Assembly (NCBI GenBank): GCA_025617745.1
Contig: CM046856.1
Coordinates: 39,802,888-39,866,887 of the forward strand
Length of the DNA stretch: 64,000 bases
DNA from: Heliocidaris erythrogramma
Taxonomy: Eukaryota; Echinodermata; Echinoidea; Camarodonta; Echinometridae
Direction of reading: 5' to 3'
Under the pieces are notes generated by a model, which saw only the letters and a list, made by a program, of their open reading frames with translations, was not told the DNA's origin and ran no database searches. Shown here piece by piece: positions 1-11,778 of the stretch (positions are counted from its first letter, which is position 1; every line of letters begins with the position of its first letter). A program made the translations under genes and the position numbers.

Positions 1-117
1 CAAATTGGAAACAAAAGGTAGCTTTCGGAGAGGACTACAACTTAATCATTAATCATGAAACTTCTAAAATTGACAAAAATAAAGTCATTACAATTCTAAT
101 TCGACAAAAAAAAAAAA

Positions 118-350
118 AATCGCCAGACCTCCAAAATTCGCCCAATTTGGGGGGGGGGGGGGGGGGGGGTATAGGGGTCCAGTTCACCTCCATAATTCTC
201 TGACAAGCAAAAAAAAAAAAAAAAAAAAAAAGGTTTTCATTCTAGGGGGGGGGGGGCACAATCCACAAAAGGGATCCTCTATGGTCAAAATGCATACTTT
301 TCTTTCGGGGGGGGGGGGCACGGGCCGGAAGTGTCCCCCGGATCCGCCAT
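118..350 (-). mobile_element. G-rich hAT-like MITE
   Basis: On the minus strand the copy starts with the hAT-like end CATGGCGGATCCG. It then passes through two long G/C homopolymers, a segment containing AAGTATGCATTTTG, a T-tract and GCTTGTCAGAGAATT. The same order of blocks recurs at 8394-8612 and at 17,895-18,050, so this is a family and not chance low complexity. It has no coding capacity. The end near 118 is not sharply defined and no clean target duplication is visible. Confidence 0.55.
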
Positions 351-2511
351 GATGCTATGATGATTATGCTTTTGATGCCTTTGCTGCATGTGCCAATGTC
401 CAGTTTTATGCCAAAGTTATTTGCACAGTTGCAGATACATCTATCTTTGATTATTATACATGTAAAACAAACAGCATAGTCATGGATACTAATGATTTTT
501 TCCCATGTAGGTTACTAAATTATAGAAATTACAAACAATGTCAAATGATATTCCATGGATGGTAAGGACCAACTTAAATTGAGATGATCCGGGAGCAGTG
601 AATTCTGACTGTAAACATTAAGCACATCATCGTATTCATCTGTTTCATAATATCGATTAGACACACTCAAAATCTGCTGGATTTTATCTTGACACTCATA
701 ATAGTGAAGGGGCATGAATAATAATTTAAAAAAGGAAGAACAATGAAAGGAGAATCTTGAGCCTGGCTTGTAAAAATACAAGCGTTTCTTCAAAGTTAAA
801 AAAAAAAAAAGTTGAATAAAAATTGATTCAAGCGGCCGCTAAGCAATGCGTCTACTCAGAAAGTGGGAGGAGGGCTACAGACTTACACCCCTCCCCCTCC
901 CCGTTCCCCTGCCAATCTGATTAATCCACAATTTTAAAAAGTTCATCGATATCATCAAAGATAAAAAGAAACATGGCAGAGTATGTTGAACACATCCTTA
1001 ATTAAAAAAATGAATTAGGCATCACGGCCCCGACATATGGAACTCCTTACCTGATTCGCTTCAGTTACGGACTTTTTTCTTTTAAAGCCATTACAAAAAA
1101 AAACACCTTCTTAATCAATACAGTAATTAAAGTTACTATTAGAGAAAAATTAACCATTTATTGAGGCATCAAATTAAATTTCAAATTAAGCAGAGGCTTT
1201 GTACAATCATTCATTTCACATATTGCATTATCCTTCAATTAATATTCATCCTTCTTTCTCTTCTCTTTCTTTTATTTTTCTTCTTTCATTTCCTATCCCC
1301 GAGGCCGTCATCATTTCAAGCTTATGCTTACGATGTCGGTTTCCTCCATCATTTCACTCTCCTTAGCATAGAATCGCCCCACTATTCTTGTTATTATATT
1401 TATATCTTATATTGTTAAACGATCAAGTAGATTTTTATCTGTTTGTGTCAAAAGTAATTATATTATGTTTATTACGTAGATTATGTATATTATGCTATTA
1501 TGATTCTGAATATACTGTGGCGTAACCGGGCTCTGCCGGGGTAGCGTTCTGCCTTGCAGTCAAATCTCTTGAACCCGGTCGACGTTCTCAACAATCTATC
1601 AGCAACAGTCTTGTGGATTCTTATGAAAATATATCGTACACAACGTGGATTCTCTAATTTCATTCACTCCCGCAACCACTTAATGTAAGAGTAACCAAAT
1701 AAACAACACTTACACAATATCTGCAGCTCAGGAAAATTTATGTACGCACTGCGCCTGGGAAAACCTGTCACCAAGACAGTTCGACATCGACAGCGCTTAC
1801 AAGTTTGTCCGATACACATATATAGTTCAACATAAACTACTGCGACCTCTATCGGTCTCCTATAATACTGGGCTAACTTTACTTTGTACTTATGAAAAAT
1901 GCAGAAATAAAACAGTGCGAAAAAAAACCAAAGTTGTTGGCCTTTTTATAGCAGATGAAACTGTTAATAAAAGTATAACGTTTTACAAGTCATGTACATG
2001 GTACCCCAAAAGCAAGTATATTTTTTGTTGCTTTTTCCGAGGGGGTGTCAGAAGGATGAAGGTGAACAAACTAACTCGGGCTGCTTTCTTGAAAGGGAAC
2101 TAAAATGATAATAGCAGATAGAAAAAAACAACTGTTTGATATTATCTTGAATTTGAGAGAATACAATTTTAACCTTTGTGTCCGAAAGAGACCCCCCCCC
2201 CCTAAAATGTACATGATATTAGTTGACGTTACTTATTATGTATGAAAGAGCAGCTGAACTTCAGTGGAAAAGCCAATTTCAAAATTTCAAGTGATGAAGG
2301 CACAAGGCCCTTTATTTCGATAAAGAAGATCCGATATAATATAAATAGGCATTGAGAAGCACACGGTCTGGTGGGTCAGTTGAAAAGATCGAGGACTAAG
2401 CAATATGTCGGCGTGTGCACTCGAGCGAATCCTACACCGGGTATTACGGCGATACCGCGATCTGTGCGTTGTGAATGGGTATGAGCCTTCTACGTCTTTA
2501 GGAGTTCTGTG
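205..2511 (+). repeat. Left arm of a large inverted repeat
   Basis: This arm is the reverse complement of 16,143-18,050 with moderate divergence. Shared landmarks are GAGGAGGGCTACAGACTTAC near 870, the pyrimidine-rich stretch 1150-1420, a C-run near 2195 and CTACGTCTTTAGGAGTTCTG at 2490-2509. The two arms face each other across U1 and U2. No convincing gene is present; short open frames here are not conserved in the other arm. At 2511 the arm ends exactly where U1 starts. Confidence 0.8.
1517..1877. other. About 360-bp insertion found only in the left arm
   Basis: The right arm (16,770-16,790) reads straight through from CTGAATATAC to TTTACTTTGTAC. The left arm carries about 360 extra bases beginning TGTGGCGTAACCGGGC and ending TACTGGGCTAA. 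The TG start suggests a solo LTR, but I see no CA end and no clear duplication, so the class is open. A deletion from the right arm is the alternative. Confidence 0.5.
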
Positions 2512-3296
2512 GGTTCACTTCGCTAAATTTCTGTGACCATCGTTTTCTCTCAGAGAGGTTTTTAGGTAGATTGTAGATTTGATTTTTTTCAATTTATACT
2601 TTCAAAAACTTTTGAATTAAAATGTTAAAATTTGATGTTATGTTCAATAATATTTTTATGTGATTTTTATAATTTTCAAGAGAAAAAAGATTAAAATTGT
2701 TATAAATTTATCATTTTACTTTACGATACAATAATATGTATTTGTGAGGTTGCTGACGTTCTTCAGCTCCATTTCGCTGCTACTGCATTGTATTTCGATT
2801 TCGATCCATGTCCGTGTGCATATGTACCGTGTATACATTATAGATTGCTACGTACGTATATACAGTTCTCACTCTCGATCGATCTGACTGCCTAGGACTC
2901 AGATTCAGAGCTCGACGATGCCGGATCAATCAAGGTTTGATTTTAGTTATAAATTTAGATTAACTTATTTGAAATGATGCTGAAACAAATTTGGTAATCC
3001 AGGATAATAGAGAGAGATGTTACTGTCAGCATGCATGTATTGTAACGTTAAATTAAAATTTATTTAAAAAAATTGTTCGGATGCTGGATGGAGCGATGAT
3101 GATCATGTCATGATGATTGATAGATGGGGGATCAGATTCGGATGACCGGGCACTTAACAAAAATGAAGCCTTCCTTTTGTATTTACATTCAACATAAACC
3201 ATGAATAGAATTTGTGATATTCATCATCGATACATTTTTCCATAAATAATCGTCTAAGTTAAATCAAACACTTGTATTTAAAAATTTAAGAAATAG

Positions 3297-3329
3297 GGCC
3301 TAGGTCTAGGCCTAGGTCTAGGCCTAGGT
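3297..3329. repeat. Short self-complementary CCTAGGT tandem
   Basis: About three alternating GGCCTAGGTCTA units form a local palindromic tandem. U2 does not show the same run, so copy number differs between the two copies. Confidence 0.6.
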
Positions 3330-4128
3330 ACTAACCATATTTTCACAAACTTGAGACAAGGTCAACTCAAACTAGGCAAGCATGATGAGGTTTTATTTTT
3401 TTTTATTTCAAGAGAGAGAGGGGGGGGGGGGGGGGTGGGTTCATATTTAGTCTTGATTCTACTATTTGTAGACCAGAATCAAAACACTTTCAATGAGAGG
3501 TAATAATGCATCTCCACAGAATATATGGATGTTGGCCTTTGTTGTTTCACTCAGTGACTAAGTTGAAGTTTCAGTAATCACATTCATTAGTCTCATCATG
3601 TTGACTTTGATTTCCCTCAGATAAACGTGGCAAGGACCTAACTTGTGGCTGATCTACTTGAAGATCTAATAGAGCCTAATGTTAGAGGTCTACATAACTC
3701 AACAACTGTTGGAGGTGCCGGATGAAGCGGAAAGTCCTACTATACAATCTAGGTACACATATTTTTTTTCACATAAACATACCATGTAACTGAATTTTCT
3801 TGAGACTTTACTAATTTGGTTGCTTTTGAATAGCCTTGAAAATTTTATGTGTCCAACTGGACAAACTTTTTTCCTCTTTAAATACTTTTGAGAATTCCCA
3901 CTTATTATTCTATTTCATATAAAGTGTTGACGCTAACTGTGTTAATAGGAAGCTCTAAATTTCAGGGTTATATTTGAATTCTAATTGTTGCTTGTTTAAT
4001 TATCAAATACACAATGGATGCTATTTTCTAAAATCTTTCCTCTTTTCTTTCAACAGATATGGATTTCTACTTCAGCTCTTCAGATTTAGCCCCCCCTGCT
4101 TTGATCAACATGTATCTCTTCAGGGTCC

Positions 4129-4397
4129 GCTCGCTATTCAAAAGGACAGCTATTCATAGAAAACCGCTATATTCATTTAGCACGCGTTATGAATAGCAGT
4201 CCTTATGAATAGTAATGAATAATGGTCCTTATGAATGGAGATCCTTATGAATAGTAAGGTAATTTGTCTATGGTTTGCTCGCTATTTAGAAGGACCGCTT
4301 TTCATACAAAACCGCTATTCATTTAGTCACGAATTATGGATAGCGGTCCTTATGAATAAGTGGTCTTTATGAATAGCGGTCCTTATGAATAGCGAGG
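4129..4397. repeat. Minisatellite of TATGAATAGCGGTCCT-like units
   Basis: Units such as GCGGTCCTTATGAATA alternate with partly inverted forms like CGCTATTCATAGAAAACC. The array is longer here than in U2 (13,332-13,510), which shows contraction or expansion after the duplication. No coding sense. Confidence 0.7.
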
Positions 4398-4456
4398 TTA
4401 CCCCATTTCTTCATATTAAAAAAATCATATCTGGATTCAAGTATAATATGCATGTT

Positions 4457-4690
4457 GAGGTGTCGTGGTCTAGTGGATACGTCACCGGACTGTGGATCAC
4501 ATGGTTCACGGTTCGAATCCTGCCTGTCACTCTCCACCTAGGTGAAGTAAATGGGTACCGGTAGAAAGAAATTCCTTGAATGCCTTAGCGCTTTTCATGG
4601 CGGCTCGGCTAAAGCTGCGGTAATCAAAGGGCAGTAGAGTATATTTGTGTAGTAGTTGCGCTATATAAATGGACATACATGTATATTATT
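4457..4690 (+). mobile_element. tRNA-derived SINE in U1
   Basis: The head carries a polymerase III A-box-like TGGTCTAGTGGATACG and a B box GGTTCGAATCC at tRNA spacing. A body follows containing ACCTAGGTGAAGTAAATGGG and CCTTAGCGCTTTTCATGG, and then a tail with GCGCTATATAAATGG. Conserved bodies of this type are known from deuterostome SINEs (Deu-like), but that assignment is tentative. The orthologous copy in U2 (13,562) lies in the same flanking sequence, so the SINE predates the duplication. Confidence 0.75.
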
Positions 4691-4989
4691 ATAATTAGAA
4701 TGACTGAACAGGAGTTTAAAGTTCTTCAATTATATCTTAACCATCTTACCCACCCCCTCCCCATGTCAAATGTGCTAGTCACATGCAGCCATTTTTTTAA
4801 TAGTAGCTCGTTATTGTGAGGAGGTCTTCCTCTTATATGTATCTTAGTGAGATTACAGGGCCCTAAATGATATTAAGATAAGCACTGCCAGGGCCACTCC
4901 TTTATTAAATCTGCTCGCAGAGTATAACAAACTAATAATAATCTTATTATCTGATTCTATGAATTTGTGCTAAGTAAATTATTATTCTA

Positions 4990-5898
4990 CTAGCAGAAGC
5001 AGCCCGTGGACATCCACGGGCGCTAGCTGTGTTTATGATTAATCACCGTACCGTATATTTGTCTCAATAATCAAGTGAATAAGAAAAAAAGTCGGGTAAA
5101 GTTGTTTTTTACCAAGAAGTATTTACAACATGTGAGTATGTGTTATTTATCCAAAGCTTGCATGACTTCTGAAGAAAATGCATTTTCGTCTTGATAACTT
5201 AGACGATATATGGATATTATAATTATGTCCAAGTAGAATATCCATGCATAGACAAAGAGGGAGCGATTTGATCTTGCCATATTTCTATGGTTTAATACTC
5301 AGAGAAATTAAGGCCATGAAAACAGAACGTGCATAATTAGCGGTACGTCCCTTGTAAAGGATGCAGGAACTAGGGGGGGGGGGATTTCCATTTTCTTTTT
5401 AGAAATAATCCCCCTTATATGGGTTTTGGGAGGACCGACGGATTGACTTTTCCCTACTACTCTCCAGTGACCCAAGCGCGAGGGGAGACGGGAGTAATAA
5501 TTTATACGTATCCTATCATAGTGGAAATATTTTCGAAGGAAATTTTGGTTGGTTTGGTTGCTGGGGAGGGGCTCCTTCTATACACCGTGTCAACCGTATT
5601 TTACATCCTATTTAGGCCTACATCATCATCATAAGACTTCTTTTTAGCCAAAAAGGAACGGTGGAAGAAATTTAACCTAATTTGGAACACATTACCGAAC
5701 TATCCCCCCCCCCCCTCTTTCCGCGGATCTTCTTCTTATCAGTCCCTGCATAAGTGATATCAGATTCTGATGTTGATACCCTAAACGTGTAACCCGGGTT
5801 ATGCTCCTATATTGCTGAAAAGGTAAACTTTTTATCCGTTTTCACGTGGATGATGTACCCTACCGGCCTCAATGAGACACCCTCCCCCCCCCCCCAAA

Positions 5899-5929
<31 letters not shown>

Positions 5930-5987
5930 GTTTAATTGAGAAAGTAATGGCATACCTGAATCGATCCACCCGATCGCGACGACCGCC

Positions 5988-6028
<41 letters not shown>

Positions 6029-6286
6029 AGGCGGTCATTGAGACCTGTACATTATCCACGTAAATCACATGCTGAATTAAAAAGCAGATTCAAGTAGGGG
6101 GAGATTTTGAAACCCTAAACAGGGAAACCCCTATTTTTATACCCATAACGTCGCTTTTATATCTTGTTTGGTATTTTTACATCCTATTTATTAGGCCTAC
6201 ATCTTCATCATAAGACTTCTTTTTAGCCAAAAAGGAACCGTAAAAGAAATTTAACCTAATTTGGAACACATTACCGAACTATTGGA

Positions 6287-6321
<35 letters not shown>

Positions 6322-6768
6322 CGGATCTTATTCTTATCAGATTTTCTGATAGTGTAAAATTAGGGTCTGTGCTTGCAGACTATACCGTACCGGCCTCAAT
6401 GAACGGCGAACGTCTGTGACCATGAAGCTTCAAATGATGGAGCTCTATGCGTGAAACTGAGTGCATGTACAGTACCTGTACACGTGTGTTGTTGCGACGT
6501 ATATATACTGTACATTGAAGCCATCCATGCACGCGGAAATGGCCGTACACGTTAGGCTGTTCTAATTATACTCCCTCCGGAAATTCAATGTTTAATAATG
6601 AATTTATGAAATATGGATGGGATGCCAGCCCTTAAGAAGTGCCTCCCACCACTCTAAGAACCATTCCCCACCCGTGGGTACCAAAAGGCGGGGACCGAAA
6701 GGGCAAGGGGAGGAGCCTATTTGAACCAAAAAAAGAGCCCCAAATCCTTAGTGTATTATATAAAGAGA
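4990..6768 (-). mobile_element. Non-autonomous Helitron, copy 1
   Basis: Read on the minus strand, the element starts TCTCTTTATATAATACACTA at 6768. It ends with the hairpin GCCCGTGGATGTCCACGGGC (5002-5021), an 8-nt spacer and CTAG at 4990-4993. It sits between A and T with no target duplication, as expected for Helitrons. U2 lacks it at the corresponding point (about 14,125-14,140), which gives an empty site. It has no Rep/helicase frame. Long C-runs at about 5979-6027 and 6288-6317 make the short poly-Pro/poly-Gly open frames meaningless. A second copy is at 44,498-50,512. Confidence 0.85.
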
Positions 6769-7859
6769 TTATTGACGATCTACTGAGAAAATCCATACTA
6801 TCCAACACTTCGTTTGACTTGAAATTATCTAATTAGATCTCTATGTGTGTTTCTCCTGCCCCCTTTTTAGATTTATAATAATAGTAACATGCAATATACA
6901 TGTACCAACCTAAAAGGAGATGGATCATTTAAAGAGTTCTTACAACTGTCAAAATTATCTTTGTTTTTAGGAGTAAAATTGTTGTCATTGGTGTGTGTTG
7001 AACAGAAAATAGATGGTCGTTTATTTCTTTTATCATTTCTTCTTTTGTGGGGTGTAGTGGGTAAATAATCTTTAAATTGAAATTCAAATAATTTACTTCT
7101 TGGAAAGGGATTGAAATTAATAATGTATGATTCATTTAGATTGAAATTCTTTTTTTTTTTAGACACATGTACGTAATTTGTACTACTCTGATAAAGAGAA
7201 TATTATTTGACCTTGACAAGTCGGCTGTGATGGAACTCTATTGTATTGTAATATATGAAAAAAAAGTTTATAACTGCAGATGAATTATATAAATTATGTT
7301 GGATTTTTTAAAGGAGAAGAATAAACGTATATTTAAGAAGTAAGACGATGTCTAAACTTCTCTAAAACCTGTCCTCATTTCTGCATGCAAGAAAATAATA
7401 AAAAGTGAGAAAATATAAACGCATTTCTGAATCGACGTTTGTAAACTATTGTACCTTAAATCTTGATTGTGAGAAAGATATACATGTAATTGAAAATTAT
7501 TCTGTGATAAAGGTCCTTTCACATTATATCAATGAAATGAACCATACAGGGGAGGGGTGAAATGAACCAGGACGTGTGATCGAGGTGTATGTATGAGAGA
7601 GGGAGAGGAAAGACAAAAAAGATGAGAAAAGGCGAAACTGAGAAGATATGGTGAAAAGGAAAGAGAGAAAGTGAAGAATAAAGGTGAAGTATATTAAATC
7701 AGTTCAGGTCAATTAATATTACCCGGGAATCATTAGGATTGTCTTTGCAAAAATCTGACAAATTTCTTTCAGAGACTTGACAAAATTGAGAAGATAAAAA
7801 GGGTCCATCATAATGTCTTGAATAAATAATTTAATATTCTATTGACTTAGCCGATAATA

Positions 7860-7860
7860 C

Positions 7861-7903
<43 letters not shown>
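7860..7903. repeat. (AAT)n microsatellite
   Basis: About 14 uninterrupted AAT units, followed at 8100-8150 by an imperfect AAT/GAT run. The rest of 6770-8390 is AT-rich U1 sequence without a supportable gene. Confidence 0.85.
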
Positions 7904-7904
<1 letters not shown>

Positions 7905-8393
7905 CTGAGTTTTGAATCATGTAAGAAATTATCAAATACTATACAAATTAAATACATGTATTGTGGACTGGACTTACAATTTATAAGGCGGAGAACCAAC
8001 TCAGACGAGCTGAAGAAGCGACAGGATCAGACGTGAAACTGTTTTCCGCCGAAAAAATCTAAAGTCCACTGTCGACAAGATTTAATTTGTGTAGAATTTA
8101 ATAATAATGATAATAATAATGATGATGATAATAATAATATTAATAATAACATAAAAAAACGATTAAAACACTTCATATATCGTGCATACCCAAAACCTTT
8201 GAAGGGTTAAAATGCAATAATGCAATAAAAATATGAACATGAAGAGCGTAATAAGAAGAGCTGCCGGAAAAGATGTATTAATACAACGGAATAAATATGG
8301 GACTACTGTTGAAATGAAACTTTGTTCCTTAATTTAAACTTTGTCGTTTAATTCACTATGTACACATGGGTTAAAAATGACACTGGGTGAGGC

Positions 8394-8612
8394 ATTGGCG
8401 GATCCGGGGGGGGGGGCACTTCCGACACCTGCCCCCCCCCCCCCTTGGAAGAAAAGTATGCATTTTGTGCCCCCTTTTAGAATGAAGACCTTTTTTCTTT
8501 TCTTTTTTTTTTTGCTTGTCAGGGAATTATGGAGGGGAAACTGGACCCCCATACCCCCCCCCCCCCCCCCCCCCCCCTCACTGAGCAAATTTTGAAGATC
8601 TGGCGAAATTTT
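8394..8612 (+). mobile_element. G-rich hAT-like MITE
   Basis: Starts CATTGGCGGATCCGG, a hAT-type end, then G-run, C-run, AAGTATGCATTTTG, T-tract, GCTTGTCAGGGAATTATGG and a second C-run. It belongs to the same family as 118-350 and 17,895-18,050. The right end is diffuse. Overlapping poly-Pro and poly-Gly open frames are homopolymer artefacts. Confidence 0.6.
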
Positions 8613-8742
8613 TTTGTTGTTGTTGTATTGCTAGATTGTATACCGTTAAACAAGCTCAGCAGACGACGCATTCATTGATACCGCATTTTGATGGATCGGC
8701 GAATAGATTTTATTTAATTTCAGCAGTACGCCCGCAGCGGGA

Positions 8743-8888
8743 GGCGTCTTTTTTTTTGTAACCAAGCCTAGGCAGATTTCGCATTTTTTCATACTAATAC
8801 GGTTTTATACGTCAAGACTAATCTGCATGAATATTCATGAAAAAATGCGAAATCTGCCTAGGCTTGGTTACCAAAAAAAAAAGACGCC
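8743..8888. mobile_element. Foldback MITE, 146 bp, 7-bp target duplication
   Basis: Two arms of about 50 bp, GGCGTCTTTTTTTTTGTAAC... and its near-exact complement, flank a short AT-rich loop. AGCGGGA is duplicated on both sides (8736-8742, 8889-8895). The equivalent site in U2 near 15,607-15,616 is empty (CCCGCAGCGGGAAAG), confirming a recent insertion into U1. No coding capacity; superfamily unassigned. Confidence 0.85.
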
Positions 8889-8979
8889 AGCGGGAGAGAG
8901 ACTACCCCTATCCCGAAATGCATTGCGAGTGGTCACAAAATCAGCTTGCTGAAAACGTCATGAATTTAGCACACTGGTA

Positions 8980-9782
8980 TGATGGGGTGACCATATTTCA
9001 CGCACATTTTCATTTTCTCGGATATTCCAAGACAAGAAGATGACTAAATAGCATGTTCTGTACCTCAAAAGAATTTCCTATGTAATCATATTTTAAGATT
9101 TAGAAAGTGGACTACACATCACAATTCAATAAAATTTCGATAAATTCGCAAGGCTTACCGAACCCGACGTCTCTCTCAACGTGTGACCTTACTTCGCGCA
9201 GCATATTTGCTGCCCTCTTGTGGTCGGTATCTTGTGTCAAAACATTCGAAAGGCACCTCATATTTGTCAACATAACCGGACAAATACGATGATACCTCGA
9301 AATAGATAATGCCGATTATTTTTAAATGAAGTTTGCATTTAAAGAATATGCTTGCCCAATATCATGTTTTTTTTTCTTCATATATATTGGTTACTGTGTT
9401 ATCAGTACTAGTACTAGTGATATTGTTCATTGCTGAAACAACTGAATGGAATGGATGTGGGGGGGGAGGGGGGGGGGGGGGGGGGGGGCGAAACCCAGCC
9501 CTGATTTTGTGTAAGAATTTGCAATTTTATAGTATTTTTTGGAAGTTATTTCGTCTAATAATGTCATTTTCAGTAAAAAAATAAAAAATTTAATTCATAA
9601 AATTCAATATTTTGTAGCATACTAAAGTTTTGACGCATTTTTGGCAATTAGATGATTGATCTTGTTCGAAGATTACGGTGTCTCAGTCCCACATATACAT
9701 CGCGTACCGTTCCCCTGTTGAAGCGTATTAAGTGTTGGTGCGCGAAGTAAAGACACACGCGCGAAATAAGGTCACACCACCA
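8980..9782. mobile_element. TA-target MITE (Tc1/mariner-like), copy 1
   Basis: The ends are TGATGGGGTGACCATATTTC and the complement of TGGTGGTGTGACCTTATTTC, flanked by TA on both sides (8978-8979, 9783-9784). U2 at 15,860-15,875 reads CACTGGTACAATCACTG, the uninterrupted target with a single TA. It contains a long G-run (about 9459-9488) and no transposase. A relative lies at 61,557-62,202. Confidence 0.85.
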
Positions 9783-10051
9783 TACAATCACTGATCACAA
9801 AGATGCCTATTTACGGTAAGATTATATATTACAGAAAAAAATTTTACACGGTATCGATATCATGAATAGAATAATGTTTCAAATAATGTATACTTAGATA
9901 TTTTTCTTTTAAATCTGCATCTATTCATAGTATCTCCTTTTGTCTTCATGTCGCTATAAATACGTCATTGTATTACTTCGATTTATGGTTTTGTTGGCAT
10001 GCCTACCAAAATGTGCGCGCACTTCAACTGCATGCGCGTAAGAAGTGAACC

Positions 10052-10265
10052 TTCCTCATAGCAATACTGCAAAGTGTTGCCGCCCTCTACGTTCGTTGGC
10101 CTATAGGCTAGCTAGGTAGAGGTCAGTGCCCAGAACTCCTAAGTTATGTGGGTCAGTTTACCGTACCGTACAATGAACGTATCTAACAGGCCTACATGTA
10201 CATGTGGTAAGTGCATACCAACGAACGTAGAGGGCGGCAACACTTTGCAGTCTTGCTATGAGGAA
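10052..10265. repeat. Foldback at the palindrome centre
   Basis: Two 48-bp arms (10,052-10,099 and 10,218-10,265) starting TTCCTCATAGCAATACTGC are complementary with about one mismatch around a 118-bp spacer. They continue the flank sequence found joined at 18,541-18,594, so this is the hinge of the larger inverted duplication. Confidence 0.85.
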
Positions 10266-11591
10266 GGTTCACTTCGCTAAATTTCTGTGACTATCGTTTT
10301 CTCTCAGAGAGGTTTTTAGGTAGATTGTAGATTTTTGATTTTTTTTTCAATTTATACTTTCAAAAACTTTTAAATTAAAATGTTAAAATAAGATGTTATG
10401 TTCAATAATATTTTTCAATGATTTTTATAATTTTCAAAAGAAAAAAGATTTAAATGGTTATAAATTTATCATTTTACTTTACGATACAACAATATGTATT
10501 TGTGAGGTTGCTAACGTTTTCCTGCTATATCTCGCTGCTACTGCACTGTATTTCGATTTCGATCCATGTCCGTACCGTGTGATATACCGTGTACATTAAT
10601 ACTACATAATTATACAGTTCTCTCTCTCGATCTGTCGACCGCCTAAGTAGACTCAGAGTCGGAGCTCGACGATGGATCAATCAAAATTCAAGGTTTGTTT
10701 TTAGTTATAAATTTAGATGAACTTATTTGAAATGATGATGAAACAAATTTGGCAACCCAGGGTAATAAAATAGAGAGAGCTGTTACTAGTGTTAGTATAG
10801 CATGCATGTAACGTTAATTTGTTCAGTTAAAAAAAAATTGTTCGGATGCTGGATGGAGCGATGATGATCATGATGATGGATGGGGAATCAGATTCGGATG
10901 ACCGGACATTTAACAAAAATGAAAAAAAATAAGGCGGCTGGGACATAAGGAATTCTTGTCGTGATAATCATCATCGATATATTTGTCTATAAATAATATC
11001 GGGCAAACCCAAAATAGGAGCAGGTCGGCGTGCGCGTGCCATGATTTACGGTGCGGAGATCGGCAGAGCCAAAATTAAATGAACACATGTAACAAGTTCA
11101 TAGGCCTAATCAAGTTCAAAATCAAGTTCAAAACAACTTCCAAATATATTTCAAATCAAGTAATTAATGCTGTGATAATCATATTGTCCTCTTGGCTTTC
11201 AGATTTGTAGTTGTTTGATGAAAATCATAACGATTTTGGCCAGAAATGGAGTCAAACTCGCAAATGTTTCATCGCTGAATCTGGTACAAGATCGTCGCCG
11301 CCGCCGCCGCCGCTGGGCTACATTTGCTTGCACACAAATGAATACAGCACGCACAGACCGGCCCCTATTCTCCGGGTTTGTTTAATAATATCGTCAAAGT
11401 TAGATCAAAATAGGTCTAACTTAGGCCTAACATTAACAAAGTTAATTTAACAAAGTTAGGCCCTAACGTTAACCATAATGATAATTGTATTTGTAACTTG
11501 TAACTTTTCACAAACTTGAGACAAGGTCAAACTCAAAGGCAAGCATGATGTCTTTGATGATGTATTTTTTTTTAATTTCAAGAGAGAGAGA

Positions 11592-11778
11592 GTTGTCATG
11601 ATATGCAAATGATTTTATCGTATGCAAATGAAGTAATGTGACCTCTGGGTCAATTCGCATGTGCGCGATGTATAGCGATCACACAGTATTACGGTGGAGC
11701 AATAAAACCAGAGATGCTTCTAAATCCGTTGTTTATATTTCTTCCATCTAGCCTGGAAGTATAGGTTGAGATGTGACA
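11592..11778 (+). mobile_element. Solo LTR, 187 bp, 5-bp target duplication AGAGT
   Basis: The sequence starts TGTCATGATATGC and ends GATGTGACA, giving LTR-type TG...CA ends within a short inverted repeat TGTCA/TGACA. It contains an AATAAA signal. AGAGT is duplicated at 11,587-11,591 and 11,779-11,783. U1 has no insertion at the same place (about 3412-3440). No internal retroelement sequence is attached, so it is a solo LTR of an unidentified family. Confidence 0.8.

Larger units (their letters stand above)
2512..10051 (+). mobile_element. U1: first copy of a large non-coding element with GGTTCACTTC termini
   Basis: U1 begins GGTTCACTTCGC and ends AAGAAGTGAACC, a terminal inverted repeat of about 10 bp. 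The same internal sequence recurs in the same order in U2 (10,266-16,142). Shared pieces include an AT-rich 5' part, the ATGAATAGCGGTCC minisatellite, a tRNA-derived SINE, an AT-rich middle and a 3' block with GTACGCCCGCAGCGGG. No long open frame is conserved between copies, so it appears non-autonomous. Its flanks (TTCTGTG on the left, TTCCTCATAGC on the right) occur joined, without the element, at 18,512-18,594. U1 carries later insertions absent from U2: a Helitron and three MITEs. Confidence 0.65.

Noticed and set aside
1161-1418. Hydrophobic 85-residue open frame, with a relative at 16,908-17,126
   Set aside because: The pair is explained by the inverted arms; the sequence is T-rich, and the two frames differ in length and C-terminus.
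1517-1877. Solo LTR in the left palindrome arm
   Set aside because: It has a TG start but lacks a CA end and a convincing target duplication, so it is listed only as an insertion.
4457-4530. Possible functional tRNA gene
   Set aside because: The A and B boxes are present but stems are imperfect and the sequence continues into a SINE body; same for 53,461-53,545.
5832-6068. Open frames with long Gly or Pro runs on both strands
   Set aside because: They are translations of a C/G homopolymer inside the Helitron; run length differs between copies and no motif flanks it. The same applies at 8334-8595 and 37,624-37,980.
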